This document shows positions 56,925-64,000 of a stretch of DNA of 64,000 bases, one piece after another. The notes under the pieces are model-generated. The model was given only the letters and a program-made list of their open reading frames with translations. It made no database searches and was not told the origin of the DNA. The stretch covers positions 1,254,001-1,318,000 of the forward strand of contig NZ_JAHSTS010000001.1 in NCBI RefSeq assembly GCF_019145435.1, read 5' to 3'. Each line of letters begins with the position of its first letter. Position 1 is the first letter of the stretch. Position numbers and translations under genes: made by a program. Source of the DNA: Pseudomonas ekonensis (GTDB lineage Bacteria; Pseudomonadota; Gammaproteobacteria; Pseudomonadales; Pseudomonadaceae).

Positions 56925-58094
56925 ATGAACCAACGTCCGCTGTATTTCGATTACGCCGCCACCACCCCGGTGGACGAGCGGGTCATCCAGGTGATGATCG
57001 AGTGTCTGGGCTTCGACGGCAATTTCGGCAACCCGGCCTCCAGCTCCCATGCCTTCGGCCGGCAGGCAAGGCACACGGTCGAGCAGGCGCGCCGGCAGGT
57101 CGCCGAACTGGTCGGGGCCCAGGCCGGGCAGATCGTCTGGACCTCCGGCGCCACCGAATCCAACAACCTCGCCCTCAAGGGCGTGGCCCAGGCCCGGGGC
57201 GTGCCCGGCGGGCACATCATCACCAGCCAGATCGAACACAAGGCCATCCTCGACACTGCCCGGCAACTGCAGGACGCCGGCATCGCCGTGACCTACCTGG
57301 TGCCGGACGCCGACGGCCTGATCACCCCGCAGGCGGTCAGCGAAGCGATGCGCGACGACACCTTTCTGGTGTCGCTGATGCTGGTCAACAACGAACTGGG
57401 CACCGTCAACGATATCCCGGCCATCGGCGAGGTGGTGCGCGGCCGCGAGGCGCTGTTCCATGTCGATGCGGCGCAGGGCGCCGGCAAGGTCGCCATCGAC
57501 CTGGCGCAATGGCCGGTGGATCTGATGTCCTTCTCGGCGCACAAGCTGTACGGGCCCAAGGGCATCGGCGCGCTGTACGTCGGCCCGCGCGCGCAGCAGC
57601 GTCTGCAGGCGCAGATCCACGGCGGCGGACACGAAGGCGGCTTGCGCTCCGGCACCCTGGCGACCCACCAGATCGCGGCGATGGGCGCCGCCTTCGCCCT
57701 GGCGGCGCAGGTGTTCGATGAAGAGAAAAACACCATCGCTGCGCTGCGCGAGCGACTGCTCGAACAATTGCTGAGCCTGCCCGGCGTGCGCCTCAACGGC
57801 AGCGCGCAGCGGCGCATCCCGCACACCCTGAGCCTGACCTTCGGCGAAGGCGAGTTCAACGCCGCGACCCTGAGCCATTCGCTCGCGTTTTCCGCGACCT
57901 CGGCCTGCAACTCGGCGAGCAACACTCCATCCCACGTGCTGTTGGCGTTGGGGCATGACGCACGCCTGGCGGGACGCACCATCCGCCTGAGCCTGGGCCG
58001 CTTCACCACGGCCGACGACATCGACCGGGCCGTGCAACTGATCAAGGCCGCCTGCACCAGCGCTCCGGCGTTCTGGGCGACAGGACTTTCATAA
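56925..58094 (+). CDS. Cysteine desulfurase-like aminotransferase (NifS/IscS family), stand-alone
   Basis: This 389-residue PLP enzyme has the IscS-family layout: [48 protein letters not shown] lysine K207 in [12 protein letters not shown], and the mobile-loop cysteine C328 in [18 protein letters not shown]. It would release sulfur from cysteine as a persulfide. No iscR/iscU/sufE or tRNA-modification gene is nearby, so it is probably a paralogue of the main IscS with a separate partner. Confidence 0.87.
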   Translation: MNQRPLYFDYAATTPVDERVIQVMIECLGFDGNFGNPASSSHAFGRQARHTVEQARRQVAELVGAQAGQIVWTSGATESNNLALKGVAQARGVPGGHIITSQIEHKAILDTARQLQDAGIAVTYLVPDADGLITPQAVSEAMRDDTFLVSLMLVNNELGTVNDIPAIGEVVRGREALFHVDAAQGAGKVAIDLAQWPVDLMSFSAHKLYGPKGIGALYVGPRAQQRLQAQIHGGGHEGGLRSGTLATHQIAAMGAAFALAAQVFDEEKNTIAALRERLLEQLLSLPGVRLNGSAQRRIPHTLSLTFGEGEFNAATLSHSLAFSATSACNSASNTPSHVLLALGHDARLAGRTIRLSLGRFTTADDIDRAVQLIKAACTSAPAFWATGLS

Positions 58095-58152
58095 AGGTGC
58101 CGGACACGACCGGCACCGGACAATAACGACGAAGTGGTTAGCAGGAGACATG

Positions 58153-59961
58153 ATGAGTACCCAGACTTTGACCGACGGATCGGTTCCCCAGCGCCTGGCG
58201 CACACCCGTGAACTGATGCGCCGCGAAGGCATCCATGCGTTGCTGGTGCCGTCGGCCGACCCGCACCTGTCAGAGTACCTGCCGGGCTACTGGCAGGGCC
58301 GGCAATGGCTGTCGGGGTTCCACGGTTCGGTCGGCACGCTGATCGTCACCACGGACTTCGCCGGCGTCTGGGCCGACAGCCGTTACTGGGAACAGGCGAC
58401 CCAGGAACTCAACGGCAGCGGCATCGAACTGGTCAAGCTGCAGCCCGGTCAGCCGGGTCCGTTGGACTGGCTGGCCGAGCAGACGCCGGAAGGCGGCGTG
58501 GTGGCGGTTGATGGCGCGGTCATGGCGATGGCGTCGGCGCGAACCCTGGGCAGCAAGCTCGAGGCCCGGGGCGCCCGTCTGCGCACTGACATCGATTTGC
58601 TGGATGAAGTCTGGAGCGACCGCCCGCAACTGCCGAACGCGCCGGTCTATCAGCACCTGTCGCCGCAGGCCACCGTCAGCCGTGGCGAGAAGCTCGCCCG
58701 ACTGCGCGAAACCCTCAAGGAGCGCGGGGCCGATTGGCATTTCATCGCCACCCTCGACGACATCGCCTGGCTGTTCAACCTGCGCGGCGGCGATGTGTCG
58801 TTCAACCCGGTGTTCATTTCCTTTGCCTTGATCGGCCAGCAGCAGGCCACGCTGTTCGTGGCCCTGGGCAAGGTCGACGCTAGCCTGCGCGCCGTGCTGG
58901 AACAGGACGGCGTGACCCTGCGCGATTACAGCGAAGTCGCCGACGCCTTGCGCGCGGTGCCGGACGGGGCGAGTCTGCTGGTGGATCCGGCGCGGGTCAC
59001 CAGTGGCCTGTTGGGCAACCTCGACAGCGGCGTGACGCTGGTCGAAGGCCTCAATCCGACCACCCTGGCCAAGTCGCAGAAGAGCCAGGCCGATGCCGAA
59101 CACATCCGTCGGGCCATGGAGCAGGACGGCGCGGCGCTATGCGAATTCTTCGCCTGGCTGGAGTCGGCCTGGGGTCGCGAGCGCATCACCGAGCTGACCA
59201 TCGACGAGAAACTGACCGCCGCCCGCGCGCGTCGTCCGGACTACGTGTCGCTGAGCTTCAACACCATCGCCGCGTTCAACGCCAACGGTGCCATGCCGCA
59301 CTACCACGCCACCGAGCAGGCGCACGCGGTGATCGAGGGCGACGGCCTGCTGCTGATCGACTCCGGCGGCCAGTACCTGGGCGGCACCACCGACATCACC
59401 CGGATGGTGCCGGTCGGTACGCCGAACGCCGAGCAGAAGCGCGATTGCACCCGGGTGCTCAAAGGCGTGATCGCGTTGTCGCGGGCTCACTTCCCCAAAG
59501 GCATCCAGTCGCCGCTGCTCGACGCCATCGCCCGGGCGCCGATCTGGGCCGACAACGTGGAGTACGGTCATGGCACCGGCCACGGCGTCGGTTACTTCCT
59601 CAACGTCCATGAAGGCCCGCAGGTGATCGCCTACCAGGCGGCGCCGACGCCGCAGACAGCCATGCAACCGGGGATGATCACCTCCATCGAACCGGGCACC
59701 TACCGTCCGGGGCGTTGGGGCGTGCGCATCGAGAACCTGGCGATGAACGTCGAAGCCGGCAGCAGCGAATTCGGGGAATTCCTCAAGTTCGAAACCCTGA
59801 CCCTGTGCCCGATCGACACCCGTTGCCTGGAGCCGTCCTTGCTGACCGAGGACGAAAAGCAGTGGTTCAACGCCTACCACGCCCAGGTGCGCAAGCGCCT
59901 GAGCCCGCTGCTCGACGGCGCGGCGCTGGCCTGGCTGAATACCCGCACCGCGGCTATCTGA
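58153..59961 (+). CDS. pepP: Xaa-Pro aminopeptidase (M24 family)
   Basis: This 602-residue protein has two creatinase-like N-terminal domains (about 1-300) and a C-terminal M24 pita-bread domain with metal-binding stretches DSGGQYLGGTTDITR, HGTGHGVGYFLNVHEGP and SIEPGTYRPGRWGVRIEN. It removes N-terminal residues preceding proline. The ATG at 58153 is preferred over one three bases earlier because AGGAG (58143-58147) is then at normal distance. Its 3' end overlaps the convergent lysR gene by 8 bases. Confidence 0.91.
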   Translation: MSTQTLTDGSVPQRLAHTRELMRREGIHALLVPSADPHLSEYLPGYWQGRQWLSGFHGSVGTLIVTTDFAGVWADSRYWEQATQELNGSGIELVKLQPGQPGPLDWLAEQTPEGGVVAVDGAVMAMASARTLGSKLEARGARLRTDIDLLDEVWSDRPQLPNAPVYQHLSPQATVSRGEKLARLRETLKERGADWHFIATLDDIAWLFNLRGGDVSFNPVFISFALIGQQQATLFVALGKVDASLRAVLEQDGVTLRDYSEVADALRAVPDGASLLVDPARVTSGLLGNLDSGVTLVEGLNPTTLAKSQKSQADAEHIRRAMEQDGAALCEFFAWLESAWGRERITELTIDEKLTAARARRPDYVSLSFNTIAAFNANGAMPHYHATEQAHAVIEGDGLLLIDSGGQYLGGTTDITRMVPVGTPNAEQKRDCTRVLKGVIALSRAHFPKGIQSPLLDAIARAPIWADNVEYGHGTGHGVGYFLNVHEGPQVIAYQAAPTPQTAMQPGMITSIEPGTYRPGRWGVRIENLAMNVEAGSSEFGEFLKFETLTLCPIDTRCLEPSLLTEDEKQWFNAYHAQVRKRLSPLLDGAALAWLNTRTAAI

Positions 59962-60862
59962 CCGGCATCAGCTCGGGCGCTGTCGCCAGCGCCTGAGCCA
60001 TGTGGTCGACGAATGCGTGGATCCTGGCGGACTGGCGACGGTTCGCCGGGAACACCGCGTGCATCGGCAGCGGTTGTGTGCGGTAGTCCTGCAACAGGGC
60101 GACCACCCGGCCCGCCTTCAAGTCTTCGCTGAACAGCCAGACCGGCGACAGCGCAATGCCCAACCCGCCCAGCACCATTTCACGGATGGCCTCTGAGTTG
60201 TTGCTCTGGGCGTTTCCCTGTATGCGCACCTCGTGGCGCTGTCCGTCCTTTTCGTAGGTCCACAGGTTCTGGCTGCTGAGCAAGTTGAATTGCAGGCAGT
60301 TGTGCAGGCGCAGATCGGCTGGCGCAAGCGGTGCGGGATGTCGCTCCAGATAAGCCGGCGCCGCGACAGTGATACGGTGAGTGACGCCGATGGGGCGGGC
60401 GATCATGCCGCTGTCGCTCAATGCGCCGATTCGCAGGCTGACGTCCAGGCCTTCGCTGACCAGATCCTGGTTCTGGTCACTGAGCTGCAGATCGATCTGC
60501 ACCTGCGGGTAGCGCTCCAGAAACGCCGTCAGCCGCGGCGCGATCTGCAAGCGGCCGAAGCTGACGGACGAGCCGATCCGCAGGGGGCCCGCAACGGTTT
60601 CCCGGCCGGACTGGAAACTGTGTTCGGCAGCGTCCACCGCCGCCAGGATGGTTCGGCATTCGTTGTAGTAGCGCTGGCCTTCATCGGTCAGCGACAGCTT
60701 GCGCGTGCTGCGGGCGATCAGCTTACCGCCGAGCTGACGCTCGAGTGCACGCAGGACTTTGCTGATGGTCGGCTGGGTGGTCTGCAGCTCACGGGCCACG
60801 GCGGAAAAGCTGCCGCGCTCGATGACCCGGACGAAAATCGACATCGCGTGGAGTTTGTCCAT
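59954..60862 (-). CDS. LysR-family transcriptional regulator
   Basis: This 302-residue LTTR has an N-terminal winged helix (MDKLHAMSIFVRVIERGSFSAVARELQTTQPTISKVLRALE) and a substrate-binding domain. It is divergent from the quinone oxidoreductase gene, which it probably controls. A short inverted repeat CGATA-N8-TATCG (60907-60924) in the gap is a possible site. A TTG at 60871 would add three residues; the ATG at 60862 is preferred. Confidence 0.9.
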   Translation of the reverse strand: MDKLHAMSIFVRVIERGSFSAVARELQTTQPTISKVLRALERQLGGKLIARSTRKLSLTDEGQRYYNECRTILAAVDAAEHSFQSGRETVAGPLRIGSSVSFGRLQIAPRLTAFLERYPQVQIDLQLSDQNQDLVSEGLDVSLRIGALSDSGMIARPIGVTHRITVAAPAYLERHPAPLAPADLRLHNCLQFNLLSSQNLWTYEKDGQRHEVRIQGNAQSNNSEAIREMVLGGLGIALSPVWLFSEDLKAGRVVALLQDYRTQPLPMHAVFPANRRQSARIHAFVDHMAQALATAPELMPVR

Positions 60863-60980
60863 GGTGGGCAAGGCTCATTCATGCTGTTTTGGCATGGTCA
60901 CTATAGCGATACGGCGTCTTATCGGCATGGGTCGGTTGCGGGAGGATGGCTTCACTCTCTTTCAGACAGGAAATGCCGAA

Positions 60981-61976
60981 ATGACTGACTCAATGCACAT
61001 GCGCGCTCTGATGGTCGAAACCCCCAACGGTCCGCTACGCTTGGTTTCGCTGCAACGCCCCAAGCCACGCCCGGGAGAAGTGCTGGTGCGTATCAAGGCC
61101 AGCGGCGTGAATCCGTTGGATCTGAAAGTCCGTGCGGGCCAGGCCGCCCATGCCCGGCAGGCGCTGCCGGCAGTGTTGGGCATTGACCTTGCCGGTGTGG
61201 TCGAGGCGGTGGGCGAAGGCGTTCTCGGCTGGGTGCCGGGCGACGAGGTGTATGGGATGGCCACGGGCATCGGCGGCGCGCAGGGTTCGTTGGCCGACTA
61301 TGCAGCGGTGGACGCACGGCTGCTGGCGCGCAAGCCCTCGAACCTGTCCATGCGTGAGACGGCCGGTTTGCCGCTCGTGGCCATCACGGCATGGGAGGGG
61401 CTGGTGGATCGCGCCCATGTGCGCGATGGGCATAAAGTGCTGATCCATGGGGGCGCGGGCGGGGTCGGGCATGTGGCCATTCAGCTGGCGCGGGCCTTCG
61501 GGACGGACGTGTTCGCCACAGGCTCTGTCGGGCAGCGGGCAATCATCGAAGGGGTCGGCGCGACGTTCATCGACCGGCAATCCCCGGTGGAGACTTACGT
61601 GAACGAACACACGGCGGGGGAGGGCTTTGACATCGTCTATGACACGGTGGGCGGTGAAGCGCTGGATGCCGCCTTCAAGGCCGCGCGGGTTTACCACGGG
61701 CATGTGCTGAGTTGCCTGGGATGGGGACAGCACAGCCTGGCGCCGCTGTCGTTCCGGGGCGCGACGTATTCCGGTGTGTTCACCCTGCTGCCGCTGTTGA
61801 CCGGCCACGGGCGTGAACATCACGGGGAAATCCTGCGACAGGTTGCGCAATTGATCGAAGCCGGGCGCCTGCGGCCGATGGTCGACCCACGTCGGTTTTC
61901 CCTGAAAACCGCCGAAGACGCCCATGGGCTGCTCGCCTCGAAAGCGGCCCGTGGACGCCTGGTGATCGAGCTCTAA
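60981..61976 (+). CDS. Zinc-independent alcohol dehydrogenase/quinone oxidoreductase (MDR superfamily)
   Basis: This 331-residue MDR protein has a GroES-like N-terminal domain (KASGVNPLDLKVRAG, DLAGVVEAVGEGV) and a Rossmann domain with the NADPH loop VLIHGGAGGVGHVAIQLARA. Zinc-binding cysteines are absent, as in quinone oxidoreductases. GACAGGAAA lies upstream of the ATG. It is divergent from the LysR gene and overlaps the next, convergent gene by 4 bases. Confidence 0.9.
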   Translation: MTDSMHMRALMVETPNGPLRLVSLQRPKPRPGEVLVRIKASGVNPLDLKVRAGQAAHARQALPAVLGIDLAGVVEAVGEGVLGWVPGDEVYGMATGIGGAQGSLADYAAVDARLLARKPSNLSMRETAGLPLVAITAWEGLVDRAHVRDGHKVLIHGGAGGVGHVAIQLARAFGTDVFATGSVGQRAIIEGVGATFIDRQSPVETYVNEHTAGEGFDIVYDTVGGEALDAAFKAARVYHGHVLSCLGWGQHSLAPLSFRGATYSGVFTLLPLLTGHGREHHGEILRQVAQLIEAGRLRPMVDPRRFSLKTAEDAHGLLASKAARGRLVIEL

Positions 61977-62563
61977 CGCAAGGCCTCTGCGACGAAGTCG
62001 AGCCGGTCCTGGCCGAAGAACAACTGGTTGCCGATGAACATGCTGGGGGCGCCGAACACACCGCGCTTGACGGCGGTTTCAGTGTTGTCCTTGAGGGCGG
62101 CCTTCACGGCTTCGTCGTTGGTCAGCGCCAGCACGTCCTCCGGATTGAAGCCGTGTTCGGTCAGCACGGCCGCCACCGTTGCGGGCTCGTCGAGGCAGCG
62201 ACCCTCGACCCAGAGGGCGTTGAACAGGCAATCGACGAACGCCTGGAACCGCTCGGGGTGGCGCAGCTGCATGCCGGTGACGGCGCGCATCAGGGTCAAC
62301 GTGTTGATCGGGAAGTGAGGGTTGAATTTCAGCGCAACGCCGTAACGTCGGGCGTAGCGGTCCAGATCCTCGAACATGTAGCGGCCCTTGGCCGGGATCG
62401 TGGCCGGTGAAGCGTTGCCGGTGGCCTTGAATACGCCGCCCAGCAGCATCGGGATGTAAACCAGTCGGCTGCCGGTTTCGGCGCAGATCTTCGGCAGTTG
62501 CGTGTAGGCCAGATAGGTGGCGGGGCTGCCGAGGTCGAAATAGAATTCCACGGTTTTGCTCAC
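61973..62563 (-). CDS. 2-hydroxychromene-2-carboxylate isomerase-like protein (DsbA-fold GST kappa family)
   Basis: This 196-residue thioredoxin-fold protein starts SKTVEFYFDLGSPATYLAYTQLP. The Ser of DLGSPATY occupies the catalytic Ser position that binds glutathione in HCCA isomerases. The C-terminus has RGVFGAPSMFIGNQLFFGQDRLDFV. The start is taken as the GTG at 62561-62563, where family similarity begins; the frame is open upstream to 62803 but the extra part overlaps the SDR gene. It probably isomerises an aromatic-ring cleavage product or conjugates a xenobiotic. Confidence 0.87.
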   Translation of the reverse strand: MSKTVEFYFDLGSPATYLAYTQLPKICAETGSRLVYIPMLLGGVFKATGNASPATIPAKGRYMFEDLDRYARRYGVALKFNPHFPINTLTLMRAVTGMQLRHPERFQAFVDCLFNALWVEGRCLDEPATVAAVLTEHGFNPEDVLALTNDEAVKAALKDNTETAVKRGVFGAPSMFIGNQLFFGQDRLDFVAEALR

Positions 62564-62603
62564 GGGTGCGGCACTCCTGATTGTTGTTATGGATGACGTG
62601 AAG

Positions 62604-63332
62604 TTACCAGCGTTCGCTCCAGGGGCGCAGATCCAGCTCGAATGTCCAGGCGTCCCGGGGCTGGTTGTGCAGATACCAGTAGTTCTCGGCAATGTGCTCG
62701 GGGTCGAGGATGCCGTCTTGCTCCTTGGTTGCGTATTTTTCGGGGAAGTTGTCGCGGATGAAGTCGGTGTCGATGGCGCCGTCCACCACGACGTGGGCGA
62801 CATGGATGTTCAAGGGGCCCAGTTCTCGGGCCATGCTTTGCGCCAAGGCCCGGATGCCGTGCTTGGCGCCCGCGAACGCGGCAAATCCGGCGCCGCCGCG
62901 CAGGCCGGCGGTGGCGCCGGTGAACAGGATAGTGCCCCGGTGGCGGGTGACCATGCGTTTGGCCACCTCCCGGGCATTGAGGAAACCCGAGAAACAGGCC
63001 ATTTCCCAGATCTTGAAATACTTGCGTGCGGTTTCGTCGAGAATGCTGCACGGCACATTGGCGCCGATGTTGAAGACAAACGCTTCTATGGGGCCCATGC
63101 GGATCTCGATGTCCTCGATCAGTGCGATCACGTCTTCTTCCTTGCGCGCATCGCAGGCAAACCCGTGGGCTTCACCGCCGTCCGCGTGGATGGCATCCAC
63201 CAGCGGCTGCAGCTTGTCGGCGCTGCGGCGGGTGACGCAGGCCACGAACCCTTCCTTGGCGAAGCGTTTGGCAATGGCGCCGCCGGTGGCATCGCCTGCG
63301 CCGACGACCAATACGACCTTCTTGTTGTTCAT
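62604..63332 (-). CDS. Short-chain dehydrogenase/reductase
   Basis: This 242-residue SDR begins MNNKKVVLVVGAGDATGGAIAKRFAKEGF, a variant cofactor-binding motif (GAGDATGGA). In the usual YxxxK region it has GFAAFAGAKHGIRAL, so the catalytic Tyr is replaced by Phe or Ala while the Lys remains. It lies 40 bases upstream of the HCCA isomerase-like gene on the same strand and is divergent from a TetR gene. The substrate is unknown. Confidence 0.85.
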   Translation of the reverse strand: MNNKKVVLVVGAGDATGGAIAKRFAKEGFVACVTRRSADKLQPLVDAIHADGGEAHGFACDARKEEDVIALIEDIEIRMGPIEAFVFNIGANVPCSILDETARKYFKIWEMACFSGFLNAREVAKRMVTRHRGTILFTGATAGLRGGAGFAAFAGAKHGIRALAQSMARELGPLNIHVAHVVVDGAIDTDFIRDNFPEKYATKEQDGILDPEHIAENYWYLHNQPRDAWTFELDLRPWSERW

Positions 63333-63349
63333 GGGTATCCCCTTTAGTA

Positions 63350-63374
63350 AACGATCGTTAAGTGAACGAACGTT
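63350..63374. promoter_or_regulatory. Twin TetR operator
   Basis: AACGATCGTT (63350-63359), a perfect palindrome, and AACGAACGTT (63365-63374), one base different, lie 15 bases apart in the SDR/tetR gap. They are likely sites of the adjacent TetR regulator. Confidence 0.7.
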
Positions 63375-63422
63375 ATGCTAGGATCCAGGCAGCGTCAAGG
63401 CAGTCAATCGCGGAGTACGGAA

Positions 63423-63992
63423 ATGCGTTATTCAGCCGGTCACAAGCTCGAAACCAAGGAAAAGCTGCTGCAAAGCAGTGCGTTATCGGCGAAAAGGTCA
63501 GGATTTTCCACGGTGGGCGTCGATGGTCTGATGAAGGCAATCGGACTGAGCGGCGCGGCGTTTTACAGCCATTTTTCATCCAAGGACGCGCTGTTTGCGG
63601 CCATCGTCGAACGTGAGCTCGGGCAAAGCCTCGAGCGGTTGGGCGGGCAGGGTACGCAGGATCGCGAACGGCTGGAACGTTGCCTCAAGCAGTATTTGAG
63701 CATGGCCCATGTCGAACAGCCGGAGTCTGGCTGTGCGATACCGGCATTGGGCGCGGAGATCGCGCGTTCCGAGAACGGGGTGCGTGAGCAGGCCGAGCTG
63801 TGGATCGGCAGGCTTCAGCAAAGTTGGGCGCAGACGTTGGGAAGCGACAGCCTGGCCTGGGCGATTCTGTCGCAATGCGTGGGTGCATTGGTGGTAGCGC
63901 GAATGCTGGCCAGCACAGACATGCAGAAGAACGTGCTGGGCGCCAGTCACGGGGAAATCAGTCGGCGGATCGCCGCTCAGTTCGCGGAGTAG
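63423..63992 (+). CDS. TetR-family regulator
   Basis: This 189-residue protein has an N-terminal helix-turn-helix with GFSTVGVDGLMKAIGLSGAAFYSHFSSKDALF at about 29-60, the form seen in TetR repressors of SDR/oxidoreductase genes, and a C-terminal effector domain. GGAG and CGGAA precede the ATG at 63423. It is divergent from the SDR-isomerase pair and likely represses it through the twin operator. The stop codon is at 63990-63992, so the gene is complete. Confidence 0.88.
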   Translation: MRYSAGHKLETKEKLLQSSALSAKRSGFSTVGVDGLMKAIGLSGAAFYSHFSSKDALFAAIVERELGQSLERLGGQGTQDRERLERCLKQYLSMAHVEQPESGCAIPALGAEIARSENGVREQAELWIGRLQQSWAQTLGSDSLAWAILSQCVGALVVARMLASTDMQKNVLGASHGEISRRIAAQFAE

Positions 63993-64000
63993 GTGTCCGC

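Overview
The window is high-GC chromosomal DNA from a fluorescent pseudomonad, most likely of the Pseudomonas fluorescens group. The support is the pyoverdine gene set (pvdS, pvdL, pvdH, pvdY, an MbtH-like gene and the fpv iron-release operon), an atu terpene cluster, sfnECR sulfur genes and many Pseudomonas-type REP/REPIN repeats. No phage, transposase, CRISPR array, rRNA or tRNA was found. The left edge cuts mobA; the last gene ends just inside the right edge.

Layout. 1-9700: molybdenum cofactor genes (mobA, divergent moaB-moeA), a small membrane protein, a YegS-type lipid kinase convergent with a NarL-type two-component pair, an HPt-like protein divergent from cheV, a MOSC protein, ppnP and a DEDD exonuclease. 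9769-18925: atuABCDEF with divergent atuR and two inverted-repeat operators, for citronellol/geraniol degradation through geranyl-CoA carboxylase. 19017-22042: a periplasmic binding protein, the hydroxyornithine acetylase gene pvdY and the iron-starvation sigma factor gene pvdS. 22043-35041: pvdL, a 4332-residue NRPS building the acylated Glu-D-Tyr-Dab chromophore precursor. 35193-41699: an alpha/beta hydrolase, then a thiol-redox operon (dsbD, tlpA-like, dsbG) divergent from its predicted DsbRS two-component system. 41844-44192: a GNAT protein, pvdH (which makes Dab for PvdL) and the MbtH-like gene. 44364-50615: fpvGHJKCDEF on the minus strand, for reductive release and uptake of iron from ferripyoverdine.

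50917-55342: a VOC protein, soxR with a near-consensus SoxR box facing a monooxygenase gene, and sfnECR for organosulfur use. 55733-63992: a small lipoprotein, a LysE exporter, an orphan cysteine desulfurase, an M24 aminopeptidase, a LysR/quinone oxidoreductase pair, and a TetR-controlled SDR plus 2-hydroxychromene-2-carboxylate isomerase-like pair.

The pyoverdine parts form a readable regulon. A Fur-type box overlaps the pvdS promoter. Boxes of the PvdS type (TAAAT-N16-CGT) precede pvdY, pvdH and mbtH exactly, and pvdL with one mismatch. The most unusual structure seen is a REPIN-like repeat lying in frame inside the 5' end of fpvD. Most of the window is made of recognisable systems; no wholly unknown multigene system stands out.
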